A DNA stretch of 64,000 nucleotides from Cenococcum geophilum 1.58 (GCA_001692895.1 KV748178.1:1350536-1414535); one strand, 5' to 3'; positions 46,055 to 59,098 are shown, counted from the first letter of the stretch. Numbers and translations are program-made. Notes: generated by a model not told the origin, from the sequence alone.

Positions 46055-49000
46055 TTACCCCCCCCTCCGCAAAAGCCTGCCCTTAGGCTTTATAGTCCGT
46101 ATTATGCTTATAGGGCGTTCTTATCTTTATATTCTTCCGGTAGCTTGTCGTCTTCGCTATACTAGTACTCTATCTACTTATCTAGGTACTTTAGGGGTCC
46201 TAGTTTATTAGGGTAGCGGTTATAGAATTCTTAAAGCTTATAGGAACTGCTAATAAAGTTCTATATAGGGTACTAGGTAGGATCTAGGTCATAGCCTTTC
46301 TAACTAACGCGGTAATTTAGCGTTTTCCTTACTAGTTTACAGGCTAGTACTTCTTTAATTTCCCATTCGTTATCGCCATTAACTTAAATCAGTAGGGGAG
46401 GTTCGTTCTTTTGTCTAGGCAATAGGTTGTTTATAGCTTTCCGTAGCTTATCTAGCGAGAAAATAGGGTAAACCTTAACTAAATCTAGGAGCTTTACTTT
46501 ATACAAGTTACCTATCTTCTTAAGGACCTTATATAGTCCCGCCATCTAATAGTCTAGCTTACGGCTAGGCCGTTCCGTCTTCTAGTTCTTTATTATAACC
46601 TAGACCATATCGCCTACGGTAAAGTTAGGTTCGCGCCTATACTTATTTACCTGCTATTCCATTAATTTCTAAGCCTTTTCTAGATTTATACGGGCTACTA
46701 TTTAGGTTTCCTCTAAGCGCTTAGCGTACTGCTAGGCTTCCTTATAAGACAGTTTCTCGCGTATAGTCCGTGGTCCTTCTGGTCTATCCCAGTTAAAGCT
46801 TATTTAGGGTAAATACCTTATTTCTAGTTAGATAGGTGCAAATCCCGTAGAGTTATAGGGTAGGGTTGCCTAGGCGTAGTTTATTAGGGGTAGTAGTTCG
46901 CCCTAGTTATCCTAGAAGTAGTTAATAAAAGGCTAAAGTCTCTAATCTAAATATTAATTCACAATCTCCGTTTGGCCGTCTATTTAGGGGTAGTATACTA
47001 TAGAGAGCTTTAGCCTAATACCTAGGATCTAGGTAAACTCGTTCCAAAAGGCCAATATAAATTATGGGCCGTAATTGGATATAATAGTATCTGGTAGTCC
47101 ATAAATGCGGTAGACGTAGTGGATATACAGTCGGGCCACCTCCTTAGCATTAATATTCTTATAATAGGGAATTAAAAACGGGCGCTTACTAAAGCGGTTA
47201 ACTAGAATTATAACTATATTATATCCGTCGCGGTCTATTAGTAGCTTATAGAAGTTTATAGAGATATACTACTAGGGGCGGTTAGGTATTAGGAGAGGTT
47301 TTAATAGTCCTAGGGTCTTATCTTGTGGAATTATAGATCTACGGCAGCTATCGCAGTTCCGTATATAACGGTTAATATCTATAACTATTCTGGGCTAGTA
47401 GTAGCGGTTACTAATAATCTTATAGGTTTTATTTTTTTCTAGGATAGGCCGTAGAGACCTAGGTATAAGCTTTAGTAATAAACCGGGTCTATAAGTTCTG
47501 TTTCTTAGCTACTACTAGCTGTTCCTAGTACTTAAGTAGTCTATTTTTAAGGGACTATAGGCTAGCAACGTTCTTTGCCTTTTTACGGTATTCTTATAGA
47601 GAGGGGGTCGTTCGGTTGGCCTATAGTAGTTTATTAATAAGGTTAAGTTTAGAGGAGTTAATAGGATATATCTTAGCGCCTAAGGAGTCTATACTTAGTT
47701 CTGCCCGTATCTAAGGGTTAAGGTGTTCTAGTTATAGTAGCGTCTAGGTCCGTAGTAAAATCTTTATAGCCGTCTAGTTATCTAGGTTTTGCTTACGCCT
47801 TATAAAAGCGTCCGCACAGTTTATAGCGCCTAGTCTATACATAATTAAGAAGTTAAATTAAGATAGGGTATCCGCTTAGCGTGCCTACTAGGCTATAAGG
47901 GCCTTAGTTATTATAAAGTATTCTAGGGCCTTATAATCTAAAACTACCTTAATTGGCTTAGGGGTCCCCTTTAGCTATATACGCCAGTGCTAAAAGCTAG
48001 AGATAATAACCAGCATTTCTTTATTATAGATGTAGTAATTTAGCTCGGCATTTATTATAGTCTTTAAATAGTATATAATAGGGTGCTACTCTCCGTCCAG
48101 TTGCTTTTAGGAAAAAATACTAGCTATTACGCCGTTTAAGGCATTAGTTTCTAGTATTAAGGGCTATTCTAGGTTAAAATAGGCAAGTAGGGGAGCTAAT
48201 ACCAGCCGTTTCTTAAGCTCATTAAAGGCCTGCCTATATATAGCGTTAAAGTAAAAGGGCTGGTTTTTTCTAGTAAGACGGTTAAGAGGCCGGGTAATCC
48301 TACTATAGTTCTTAATAAAGCGTTAGTAGAAGTTATAAAACCCTAAAAAGGATTATACCCCCTTTACGGTCCGTAGGGGTGCCTACTAGTTAATTACGGC
48401 CGTTTTCTCTAGGTCGGTTTTAATTCCGTCTATACTAATAATAAAACCTAGGTACTTTATATGCTTAACACTAAACTCCAACTTCTTAATATTAACTTGG
48501 AGGCTAGCCTTATAAAGCCGTTATAGGACTTTATAGACGTGCTCCTCGTGTTCTAGCTCGTTCTTAGAGTAGATTATAATATTATCTAAATAGGCCGTAT
48601 AGAAATCGTTAAGGTAGTTAAAGAGTATATTATTTATATACCGCTAGTACGTAGCTAGTCCGTTAGTCAGTTTAAAAGGGAGCACTTTATATTTATACAT
48701 TCCGTAACGGGTCTAAAACGTAATAAGATCTTTAGACCTAGGGTTTATCCTAATTTAGTAGAAGGCCTAGCGGATATTAAGCTTTATAAAGACCTTAGCT
48801 CTACTTATTTGGGCTAGAGTTTTATTAAGTAGGGGTAGCGGATAGCGATCCTTGCGGGTTATGTTATTTAGCTTATAGTAGTTAATGCAGAAGCAAAGTC
48901 CTCTATTTAGCTTTTTAATAAAGAGAATAGGCAAGGCAAAAGGGGCTTAGCTAGGCTTAATAAAGCCCTTATTTAGGTTATTAATAAGATACTACTTTAT

Positions 49001-51504
49001 AGCCTATAATTTAGTAATAGATTGCTTATAGAGGGGGCTAAAGCTAAGGGTGTTTTTTTTGCCTTGCTTAATCTTAATCTTATAGTTATACGGTCGGTAA
49101 GGTGGAAGTATATTAGATACTGCTTTAAAGAATACGTTCTTAAATTTCTAGTATTAATAGGGCAGCTTTTGTTCTACTAGTTCTTTATTTATAAGCTCGC
49201 TTTCTTATTTACTAAGCTCATTTCCCTTTTCCTTAATTATTTAATTAATTTCATATAAGCTCGTTGTAAAGGTAATAGTATTAGGCTAAACCAAGTTCTA
49301 GTAGAATCCTACGGCACTAATATAGCAGACATTAACTAGTAGGAGGTCCGCTGGTTTCCTTACAGCCATTTTCCAGACCATATTTTGCGGTTTAGGGTTT
49401 ATAATCTTTTTTAGCTCCTATTCTATCTTCCGCAGGTTATCCCTCCAATCTATTAGTTTAGTATAACGTCCGACATCCCTTACTATTTTTCGTAGCTATA
49501 TAGGGCCTAAGCTCTCTATAGGGGGCTTTTCTAGGTCACTACTAACTTCCTAGGTCTTTAATGCGGGTGGCGTAACATAGGTAGTCTGGGGGCGACGTAG
49601 TATACAGATCCGTTGCGAATTAAGCTGTATATCTTTCTTAAAGGCCTAGTCCCTACGCATAGCATCGGCCTAGTAAATAGTATTAATTTAGGGCTATATA
49701 AGGTTTTCTATTATAATGCTGATTTCTTTTATAAAGGAAGGGGTTAGGGGTAGGGTTTTAGGCTAGGTAAGCCGTCTACTCTATACGTTAAGCTATAAGC
49801 CTAAATAGGCTAGCTATTTTCGCCCTAAGATTATATTATAGCTACCTAGGTCCATAATAAGGAAGGGGGCGTTATACTACCTTCGTCTATTAACACAGAG
49901 GTAAATCTATAAGATAGTTATAATAGGTGGTTCTATCCGCCCATTATACCCGCGGATAGGAATTAGTTTAGGCAGTTCTTTAATAGGTATATTTAGAAAG
50001 TCAGCCAGCTTTATAGCACACTAGGTGTCTATTAAGGCAAAGGTATTTACTCTAAAGTTAGCTAAAGCAAAGGTTAAAACTTAGTATTTATTACGGAATA
50101 AAGTATAAGGGATAGTATAGCTTCTTCTACTAACTAGCCGACCTAGATTAACATCTAATATATTAATCCCTTTTAACCCTAGAGAGGAGTCTTCCTCTAA
50201 GGTTTCTCTTTTTCTAATTTTACGCTATCCTTCTAGATTAATAGAACCTCGTCCGCTTTCGCGTTTATTAGGTAATCCTTTATACGGTAACCTTTCTATC
50301 CGCAAGAAAAGTAAGCTCCTTAATTACTAAGGGCCTATATACAGGGGTTGCTATATATAGGCTAAGCATTCGCCGGACCTATAGTAGGGCTGGCCATATA
50401 GCTAGCTGCTAAATTAGCGGTGGGCTATATAGGTGGTGCTATGGGGGTTACTAATTGTGCTAGGGTATTGCGGGCCGTTCTTATATTGCTTATAGTCTAA
50501 TTTAAAGGGTTTCTAGCTTTGTACCGTTTGGCACGTGCCTTAATTTGGTAGAGGCCTTAGTTAATAGCTAAGCACTAGTCTATAAGTTCTTTTAGCGTCT
50601 ATATAGTAGTAAAAACTAGCAGTACGGCTCGCTGTAGGTCTAGGGTAAGCTTATTAAATAGGTCTAGTATTAGATCTTCCTAGGGAATTTAAGCCTGGCC
50701 GGCTAAGTATAGAAAGCGGGTTTAAAAGGCTAAGAAGGTCTCTATTGTTTTTATATTTAGGCTTTTATAATTAAGTTAGGCGTTCTATACTTTAAAGGGG
50801 TCCTTATAAATAGAAGATAGGTAGACAATTATCTTTTCTTTAGAGAGGAAGAGCTCTGCTAAGTTCTATGCGTACCGCGGACGTAGGTACGTCTATACGT
50901 CCCCGCCAGTACGGCCGAAGACGTAGGCCATTTTAGCCTAAATAGTAGGGAAGTGGTCCGTATTAACTTTGAGCTTATCCTATAATTAAAGCTTCCAATT
51001 ATTAAATATAAGGTTGGTTCCGTCTGTAAGTAATAAGGGGTCCGCAACCTTTATAGACCATAATAATGCTAATACTATATATTGGGCTAGAGCCTTAAGG
51101 ACCGTAACAAGTCTCTAGGTGTCTAATAATTTCTTACTAGGTATAGGGGGTTCTCTAGCTTTAAGCAGCTCTTAAAGTCATTTAATTTCGGCATTAGCTA
51201 CTATAAGCTCCACTTAGGAGTTTAAGTTAGTTGCTATTTCACTATTAGAGGTATTTAAGGGTCCTACAGCTGCTTTGCCGGCTGCTGTATTTCTTAACAT
51301 TATGGTACAGTTATTAGGATAACCTTTAGTAGAATTCTGCAGGGGTTTTAGTCTATACGTATTCTATAGATCTTATTATTCTTTTCTATTCTTCTAGTTC
51401 TAGTAATATTCTTTAAGTCTAATTCTATATTCTGTTCTGGTTTGTGGTCCATAGATATATTTAAGTTCCTTCTTAGGAAAAAAGGGTAGTTAAGCTTTAG
51501 ATAA
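46055..51504 (-). pseudogene. Gypsy gag-pol relic (minus strand)
   Basis: Gag zinc knuckle near 50290-50330 reads YFSCG-KGYRIKDY, where a CCHC knuckle would have C at the first and last and H at the third ligand; all are C-to-T changes. Protease FALIDT-C lies near 50020-50050. The RT active site TAYLDNIIIYSK is near 48580-48620 (DD to DN). Integrase has GLPDTIISNYG near 47080 and IDGQTEIVN near 46975. The chromodomain LNYRVS-KGYDLDPTWYP is at about 46250-46310. This order is that of chromoviruses. The element is a different family from the Gypsy copy at 1-5805, since the LTRs are unrelated. Confidence 0.85.
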
Positions 51505-51705
51505 TATTAGCAACTTAGTTAATTAAGGCACGAGCACGATAAGAGGGACGCGCAAGCCTATATAATTGGTAGTCTATAAACGAGGATCTAAAGCTAAAGA
51601 AAGGAAAGGAGAAGAAGAGCAACGCTGGTTAAAGTAGGGTTCTTTTATGCGGTCCTTTAGTCATATAACCGCGAAGTTCTGCCAAGTTCTGCCAGTGCCG
51701 TAACA
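51505..51705 (-). repeat. 5' LTR of the nested Gypsy element (201 bp)
   Basis: Partner of 45854-46054. It starts TATTAG (TGTTAG before a G-to-A change) and ends GTGCCGTAACA. The 5-bp target duplication follows immediately at 51706. Confidence 0.9.
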
Positions 51706-52349
51706 CTAGGCAGCTTAATATGTACTAGTAACTAAGTGAACACTCTAGTCCGTTTTAAATGCTAGGGGAGTTTTGTCCTGGTATTTTGCTCTCTAATATT
51801 TAGTTACACTAAGGAAATAAAGAAATCCTAGCTCTTTTATCTATTTCTGCCGTATTCTGCCGTTCCTAGAGTAGAAAAAGCGCTCTAAAAGATAGATTTA
51901 GTAACATTTGCATATAAAAACAAAGGGCTCTATATAGTTTGCTAGCTTGGAGACAACTACCAGTTATTCCTATACGACTTTTTTTGGTAATGTAACCTAT
52001 TCTTCTCCTTGCTTAAGAATAGGTAGGGAATTAGTAATTAATAGCTACTCTCCCTAAAAGTAGGCTACTAATAGTATTTTAGAAGGGCGAACCTTGCTAC
52101 ATAAACCCACCCTAGTAGGAAAAATTTTCACAAGGTTGTCTGTATAGGGTATAAATACCAATTCCCCTATATACCTTATATTTTACATACTAATAGTAAC
52201 ACAGGCCAGCCCCCTTCCCCTATCCCTTACTATAGCTACCCTAGCAGTGCATTGTCTGCGGTACGCCTGCGGTACGCCTTCACCTATAGCGCGACAGCCG
52301 TAGACTAGTTGTAGTAGAGGTCGTCTACAGCACGATGGCTGTAGACTGG

Positions 52350-52363
52350 AGCTTTTTACCTAT
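52350..52363. repeat. Right 14-bp target duplication of retroposon copy 2
   Basis: AGCTTTTTACCTAT, the partner of 45722-45735. Helitron C resumes from here. Confidence 0.85.
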
Positions 52364-54654
52364 ACTTACCGCGGTAGAGGAGCTTTTAATTGCGTGCGTA
52401 TACGTTTATCTATAAGTCGTGCGTATACGCGGCCAGTAATATCGCTATACTAGCTACGTCTACTGCTTTGGCTAGAACATACTAAAGACCTAGAGGTAGC
52501 TGCTATGGCTACCTACTAAACTTAATATACTAGTCGTAAGGCCTATAGTAGTAGAGGGTGGCAAATACCTAAGTTGGTAGTTTACCAAGCGGTATACTAT
52601 AAGGCGCTCTGCTATAGCATAGTAGCTTTACTTTCTAAAGGTCAATTATTCTAATTATCGTGACGTTGAAATATATAGCACCTGGCTTACTAGCTTACCT
52701 AAAAATGGCTCTATATTAGATTAGCTACCTTATATTAATAAGTTAAAGTCTAATTCTAGTGGCCTAACGGCTTACCCTACTACTCCTATGCAATATCCTG
52801 CTATTAATCCTCTACCTACCAAGCTTGGCAGTAATATACTAGATGGCGAATTTAATAATAACGTACTAAATACTTTAGTTCCTAATCTAGTGCCTAACCT
52901 TAATGAATTGGAGCTTTTAGGTTGTGAGGTTTAATACTAATAAGACCTATAAGCGGGCCTAGAGGTTCCTATTATATAATAGATACCTCTCTTTAAGCAA
53001 TTAGCTAGTTTTATTATGCGTAGCGCCTTTCCTACTCTGTTTCCTTATAGTAAAGCCGATTTTAATATGCTACGAAGCCGTATAGTTACCCTAGCTGCGT
53101 ACACTAAGCATATGCTTAAGTATTAGGACGGTTAGTTTGGCCGCTACCCCTTATTTTACTACTACGTGTTTAATTAGATTATAAGAGAGTAAGCCCTTAA
53201 CGCTACCCGCTTCCTCTATAGCCGATTAAATAAGAATAATCTATCTTTAGATAAGCTTAGTAATCTTATAAATAGTAATAGGGGTGGCTAGTTGCTAAAT
53301 AAGATTGTACAGTATGTACGGAACCTTAAGGGCACTAGACCTTACTAGAGGCAAAAGAGAAATAAGCTTACAGCTTATACTGAAAATATTAAAAGCGGGT
53401 TTCTATTCTTTATACTTAGCGCTGCTAATCTATATTAGTATAATTTACACTCTTATATGCCTCTATTTAACGAATATAAGGCTATTAATAAGGCTTAGCG
53501 CTACCGGATTACTTCTTAGAATCTTAACAATAATCCGCATATTACTACTTACTAGCTATATCGCCGCTTTAATTTATTTAGGAAGCATATGCTTATAGGC
53601 CTATTTAATAGCACTAACTTTTGGTCTTAATATAGGTGGTGGGTATAAGGTAGCGGCTATATATATAGCTTCTTATAAAGTTTAACAGCCTTAAAGCTAG
53701 ATCCGTCAGCTATTAAATTAAGGGCGGCTTTTGCTAAGTACTGGGCTACTTTTATATCCGCAATCAATCCTAATTAATCTAGGCCTTCTAATCTTCGATA
53801 TCCTTTTGCTCTTAGCTATAAAGAATAGCTTAATACCAGTGAGCTTCTTACTGCCTACCTTAATTAATTTTAACGGCACTATAATTACACTGAATCTTAC
53901 TGCTTAAAATTAAAGAAAGGCTCTACTAGAGCAAAGGAGTGCCGCTATATTAAAGGATTAAAATCTATATTACTGGACGTTCTGTCTATAGCGTAATAAT
54001 AAGCTTCTTAATAGTTATAATGCAGCTATAATATTAGCGTGGATAGCGAATATTAATACGTTACCCGCTATAAGCGTATTAGTAATAGTTAACTATATAG
54101 GTAAGTATTACAGCAAGGAAGAGAAGAAGTTAACTTCCTACTAGGAGTTACTCTAATTAGTACAGCCGTACGCCAATAGCCTTTATGCCTTTAGTTTGGT
54201 TGTGGCTAGGTTTATAAATAAGCTTATTACTAAACGCAATTAGTTAGCGTAGGAGGTATACTATCCGCTTTTTAATATTTCCCTTTATAAAGGCTTTAGA
54301 AATATAGTAACTTTAAACTACTATTAGGAGGATAATCGAAGCGTTACGTATAAGCTTAATAATAGGCAACTAAGAGGGTATAGACTGTCTAACTATAAGA
54401 AATATAAGCGCCGCCTAGATAGGGTAGAGGACGTTACTTTCCTTAATTTTCTACTCTATTTTAATTACTCTACTTATAAGCGTCGGCCAAGAGTAAGGCC
54501 TTAAGTTATATTGTACTTTCTATAATATAACGGCGATTGTTCCTATTTACAGTATCCTAAGTTCTGCTATATAAAGCTTATTCTTTATTACCCGTAGAGG
54601 GAATATAAGGAAGTAGCTACTTATATTAATAAATTTGGGGCTCCTAATTATATA
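52364..54654 (+). pseudogene. Helitron C, DUF6570-like and Rep segment
   Basis: Collinear with about 15070-17400 of copy A. It includes the Rep region with ALNATRFLYSRLN near 53190 and the HUH motif as Tyr-x-Tyr near 53660. A deletion of about 50 bp relative to copy A is visible near 53940. It stops at CCTAATTATATA, where the Ngaro element has inserted. Confidence 0.75.
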
Positions 54655-54764
54655 CTAGCGTCTATATATTGCTTAGCAGCATCTACCTTAGTAACGCACA
54701 ATGCTAAGACCTCCCGCAATATTCGCGAATATCAAACGTAGTCACTACGTGGCTAATTCGCTTT
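54655..54764 (+). repeat. Ngaro split repeat A1
   Basis: 110 bp starting CTAGCGTCTATATATT and including CAATATTCGCGAATAT, a short palindrome. Matches A2 at 59099-59208 apart from C/T and G/A changes. Confidence 0.88.
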
Positions 54765-54961
54765 TAATATCGCTAAACTTATTAATATTTATTATATATT
54801 CATCATCTATTCGTTTAAGAATTATTTTATAACGCTATTACCGCTTATAACCAACTAGGAGACTTATACGCGTATATAATCCCAATAAATAAACCTACCT
54901 AGATAACCTACCTCAACTACACCATCGTCTATAACCGCTATACCCTCCTCTACTAGTTCTA

Positions 54962-56100
54962 TAATGCCGTCCAAGGCTAATATACGCGCCGCTGCCGTAG
55001 AAGAGCGTAAAATTGCTAAAGAGCAAAGGGAATAAGCCCGAGATAAAAGGGAGATTTAGAAGTATAAGGAAGAGCGCAAAGCCCGCCTAGCAGAGGAGGC
55101 TTACTAGCATAAATACTACCTAGCTCGAATAGCTTAATTATAGTTAAGCTTAGCCGCTTCGGCCTTATAGGCCACTATAACAGCTACTATAGCTAATGTC
55201 CTTAGTAAGCCTCTCCCTTCTAGCATAAAGTTGCTTAAACTCTACCTTCCTAGCGTTATAAAAAGGGATTACCTAGATATTTTTAAGGGTACCTTTAATC
55301 CAGTAAACCTCGCCTGTTTTTAAGTCTATACCGCTTAAATTAATATCACCAATAAGATATAGATTAAGAATAGTACTCTAGTTATAAGGAAGGCAAAGGT
55401 AGATAGGAAGCTATTTATAGATAAAGGTATCTAATTTAAAGGTTTTACTAACTATATGGTTATTACTGGCACCCTCTATATATACCCGCTAGACCTTATT
55501 GCTAGCATACTTCTCTAAATAAACATAATTCGTACCTTATTAACCTAGTATATCTAGGTAGGTTATATACTTAACTTAGCACTTAACTATTATACCTTTA
55601 TAATAACTAATGGCTAACTAAAGCCCGCTAATTGGTAAATGCTAGCCTAGTATATAGCGCTATACCTTACGATATCTAGTGCTATCGGCTTTGCCGCCTT
55701 AAAGAGACCTAGGTTAGATACCTCTTATACCTCTAATACCTACTATAGGTTTAATAGCAGAGGCTGCGATAATATAGCTTATAAATACCCGCATAAGTGC
55801 TTAAAGTATAGTAAAGATTATACTGTATTATCTAAAGCTTGCGCCTAGGAATAGTAAGGCGAACCTTATAAAGTAGGGTCTAGCCTAATAATAACACCAA
55901 CTTTAATTATATGCCTAGGACCTAGGCCTAATACGTTACTATTATTCTCTACCTTTATAGAGGCGAAGGCTCTCTACTACTCTCTATCACCCCTAAGGAT
56001 CTTAGCGTAGCACTCTCTTCTATTTAACTACCCAGGCAATCTACTAGCTACTTTAATAGGCATCCTAACCTATAGCTGCGAGATAGGAGCCGAGTTTATC
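54962..56100 (+). pseudogene. Ngaro gag-like ORF relic
   Basis: Starts MPSKANIRAAAVEERKIAKE and continues as a charged, probably coiled-coil N-terminus rich in Glu, Arg and Lys. A region with LKLYLPSVIKRDYLDIFKGT and, near 55790, a Cys/His-containing stretch (KYPHKCLKYSKDY) that could be a damaged zinc knuckle follows. DIRS-like elements carry such a first ORF for the structural protein. Stops are all TAA/TAG of RIP type. Confidence 0.55.
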
Positions 56101-56149
56101 CCTACCCTAAGATCTTATAGGAACTATAACTCCTCTTAGGATAACGCCG

Positions 56150-57560
56150 ACCTTATCTTTAAGAAGATAATATTAAACCTTAAAAAAGGACATATTAGAA
56201 TCGCGATAGGGCCTATTATAGTCTTACCTCTTAGCCTAGTACTAAAATTGGATAAAGGATACCGCCGAATTCACAATCTCTCCTTTTTATTAGTATTTTT
56301 AGTTAATAACGCAATCCTAGAAGAATATGGAGCACTAGTATATACTATAGTTACCGCTATTTAAGCCTACGTTATTTCTATAGGTTGTGGATATCTGCTA
56401 CTTAAAAAAGATATTAAAGACGCGTTCTGTATAGTCCCCCTATCTTATAGGGCAAGAACATTAATAGGCTTCTCCTGGGAAGGTGTTACCTACTAAGAAT
56501 ACTGCTTATCCTTTGGTCTTTAAACTGCGCCGCTTATATTTAACCTCTTCGCGGAAGGCCTGTACTAGATACTCTATTTATAACTGCCTTATAAGGTAAA
56601 ATACTACTTAAATAACTTTATCTTTATCCTTACTAACTTAAATAACTTAGCGGCTATTACCTAGACTTATATCTTTGTTACTAACTCCCTAGGTATCCCT
56701 TAAAATGGCTCCAAAGATATAGTAGGAACTGTTATTAAAGTTCTAGGATATACTATTAATACCGTATAAATGCAAACGTAATTATTACCATAGAAATAAT
56801 TATATGCTATTAAGAAAGTCACTACCGCACTCTAATACGGCTTATTATTGTTTCTTTAAGCCTAGTAGCTTATAGGCTACCTTATATAGTGCGCTTACAT
56901 AATTAAACTTAGTTAATCTTACTCTAGATCCCTCTAGATCTTTATTACTGCTTAGTTAAAGACTCTAGTAAATAAGCATAAACCTAGGCGATTTAGCACT
57001 AAGTTATAAAGTAACTTATATATCTAGCTTAACCTACTTACTATAAGTAATAGGGTATTATTCTTTAATAACATTAAGCGTACCTATATTTATCTCTTTA
57101 CTAACGCCTCTACCTAGTTTAGGTTTAGCGGCTTTTACTTTTTTAAGGAACTTAAATATAAGGATAACTAGCAGTGGTATATAACTAACCTCCCTTAATT
57201 TTAGGCGTTTAGTATATTACCTAAGCCCAGTTAATAAGTAGACTATATTAATCCAAAAGAGATATATACTATTACTTACATATTTAATCTATAATCTACT
57301 AACTAGCAGTATAGCGCGCTATCTATTTATACTAATAGTATAGTGGTTTACTAGGGCATTAAAAAGACTGTTGTCCGTAGTATAGCAAACAAATTATTCC
57401 GTAAGATTATGCTGGCTACTATAGCTTACGATATTATAATATCCGCGAAGTGGATCCTAGGTAATTTAAATAGCTTAGCTAATATACTATTTTAATTCCA
57501 GGCCGCGGCTATTTATTAGTTCTGCCTATACTAGGCCCTTAATTTATTACTACTAAAGCT
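56150..57560 (+). pseudogene. DIRS/Ngaro-type reverse transcriptase-RNase H relic
   Basis: Hallmarks in order: YRRIHNLSFLL near 56262, KKDIKDAFCIVPLSYRA near 56408, GFSWEGVTY-EYCLSFGLQ near 56468, and TAPLIFNLFAEGLYW near 56525. The catalytic box reads YLNNFIFIL near 56606 (YLDDFIYI expected; Asp to Asn by G-to-A). GTVIKVLGYTINT is near 56728. An RNase H-like tail ends in the GNLNSLANILF stretch near 57460, equivalent to GxxNxxADxLSR. This LPFGL/FNLFAE signature separates DIRS-type RT from Gypsy RT. Confidence 0.82.
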
Positions 57561-57599
57561 AATAAGTTTTTAATAGGTGCCGTAAACCTAATAAACTAC

Positions 57600-58590
57600 T
57601 TATAACCGCTTATAAACTTTAAAAATAATATTAACGCGCTATCTAACCTCTACGCGCTCCTTCTCTAAAACGGCCTTATACTAGCAACCCGTAGGAACTA
57701 TTCCTTAGTAGTTAATAGCTGGGAGTTATACTGCGTACTTAAAGGAGTCTCCCCCTACCTAGCTAAGCCGCGTAAACTAGGCGAATGGATTGCCTGCTGT
57801 ATATTTAGTACCTCCTAGCTATAAATAGGTAGGCTTAAGGCCGAAACCTTATAAGCCTATATCTTCGTAATTCGCTCACGCTACGTAGATTACGGCATCT
57901 TAATTACAGTATTTAAAAATCCTATAGTACACTAATTACTTACCGAAGCAGCCGCTATCTCTTCCTTAGTAAAAAAGGATAAGTAACCTATTACTAGGGA
58001 TATTCTAGCCTAGGTAGTAACACACGGCCTATTGCTACTGGATATTAACACTAATGCCGTATTTACCCTTGTATTTGCTAGATTTCTACGGATAGGCGAG
58101 ATTATATATACTATGGCGGAGCTTAAGAACCGAACGACCTTCCTAGCAAAAAAGGCCACTTAATATAATATCACCTTTACGCCTAGTAGGATAACATTCC
58201 GCCTTAAATAGAGCAAAGCTAATAAGTAATATTAGGGCGTTAACATCGCTATCGCGGCGGTAGGCGGCCTATTATGCCTAGTTGCTGCTATAATAAAGCT
58301 ATTTAATAGGGACCCTTAACCCCTTAACTCTCCCTTATTTAGTCTTAATGGTAAACCCTTTACCTCTCTAGGGGTTTATAAGATCCTTTCCTCCTATCTA
58401 GTAGCTGCTGGGATTAACCTAAGTAGTTACTTAAACTACTTCTTCCACTAAGGCGCTGCCTAGTTCGCTAAAGATTTAGGGTGTTTATATTAGCAAATTT
58501 AGTAGCTAGGTTAGTGGTTATTAAAAGCCTTTCGCCTATATATTAGAATTAAAACTACTAACCTCTATCGCCTTAACTCTTACTTTTAGT
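57600..58590 (+). pseudogene. Tyrosine recombinase relic of the Ngaro element
   Basis: A DNA-joining enzyme that integrates the circular cDNA in place of a DDE integrase. Visible are TRRNYSLVVNSWELYC near 57685, a VFARFLRIGEI segment near 58070 (containing the first catalytic Arg), then FFH-GAAQFAKDLGCLY near 58445. That corresponds to HSFRRGAA, with the Arg codon now a stop. After it comes QIQQLGQWLLKAFRLYIR near 58495, with the nucleophile Tyr kept in LYI. Loss of the Arg in H-x-x-R alone would abolish activity. Confidence 0.82.
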
Positions 58591-58669
58591 GTAGTGTATT
58601 GCTTTTAGCGTAAGGATTACTATATAGTAGGTTAAGATGTTAAGAGGGCCGCTAAGGCGCTAGTAGTAA

Positions 58670-58720
58670 GCAAGCTAATAGCGATTTTCTATACCAGGCA
58701 TAAAAAATCCTAATTAGTTG
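58670..58720. repeat. Hairpin word shared with the Gypsy element
   Basis: Reverse complement of the word around 5450-5505, differing by C/T and G/A changes. Arms ATTTTCTAT and ATAAAAAAT still pair mostly. It lies just after the recombinase relic. Confidence 0.6.
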
Positions 58721-58736
58721 GCTTATAACTTAGGGT

Positions 58737-58912
58737 TAGTAGAATATAGCAGAATATAATAATATGGTAGAACTTGGTAGAATGCGATAATATAGCAGAA
58801 TTTAGCAGAATGCGATAATATGGCAGAATTTGGCAGAATGCGATAATGTAGCAGAATTTGGTAGAATGCAATAAGGTGGCAGAATTTAGTAAAATATGGC
58901 AGAATGCGGTAA
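58737..58912. repeat. TTGGCAGAAT minisatellite in the Ngaro 3' region
   Basis: About six imperfect units of 25-30 bp with GGCAGAATTTGGCAGAATGCGATAAT as consensus pieces, between the coding region and split repeat B1. Non-coding. Confidence 0.75.
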
Positions 58913-58938
58913 TGTCTTATTAGGTGCAGGAGCTTCGC

Positions 58939-59098
58939 TTAGGGATATCTAGCCGCTTTAAGGCAAATCCTTAGCAGATTTAAGTGCTAGGAACTAGTAA
59001 AACTGCTAAGAACTAGCCCTAGAGCGACCTTATAGCCCTATACCTCCTAATTATATAAAAATTAAAATATCCCCTTACGTAACTGCGATAGATAGATA
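58939..59098 (+). repeat. Ngaro split repeat B1
   Basis: 160 bp starting TTAGGGATATCTAGCCGC and ending GCGATAGATAGATA, directly abutting A2. Pairs with B2 at 59362-59521. Confidence 0.88.

Larger units (their letters stand above)
45854..51705 (-). mobile_element. Complete chromodomain Ty3/Gypsy element, RIP-degraded
   Basis: It is 5,852 bp with two 201-bp LTRs and a 5-bp target duplication, CCAGG (45849-45853) and CTAGG (51706-51710), one C/T apart. Retroposon copy 1 has the site once, CTAGG near 7448. The coding strand is minus: the C-rich tract just inside the left LTR (46058-46068) is the complement of the polypurine tract. Domain order along the minus strand is gag with zinc knuckle, protease, RT, RNase H, integrase, chromodomain. 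Stops are abundant. Confidence 0.9.
45736..52349 (-). mobile_element. Poly(A)-tailed retroposon, copy 2, split by a Gypsy element
   Basis: The T-rich start (45736-45769) is the tail. 45770-45853 plus 51711-52349 is collinear with 7363-8130 of copy 1. It terminates after one and a half minisatellite units and is then followed by the 14-bp target duplication. The truncation at the end opposite the tail is what a LINE-type mechanism produces. Its presence between two Helitron halves places it after Helitron C, and it in turn precedes the Gypsy inserted in it. Confidence 0.8.

Noticed and set aside
58737-58912. CRISPR-like regularly spaced repeat
   Set aside because: Units are contiguous and degenerate with no unique spacers, and the genome is eukaryotic.
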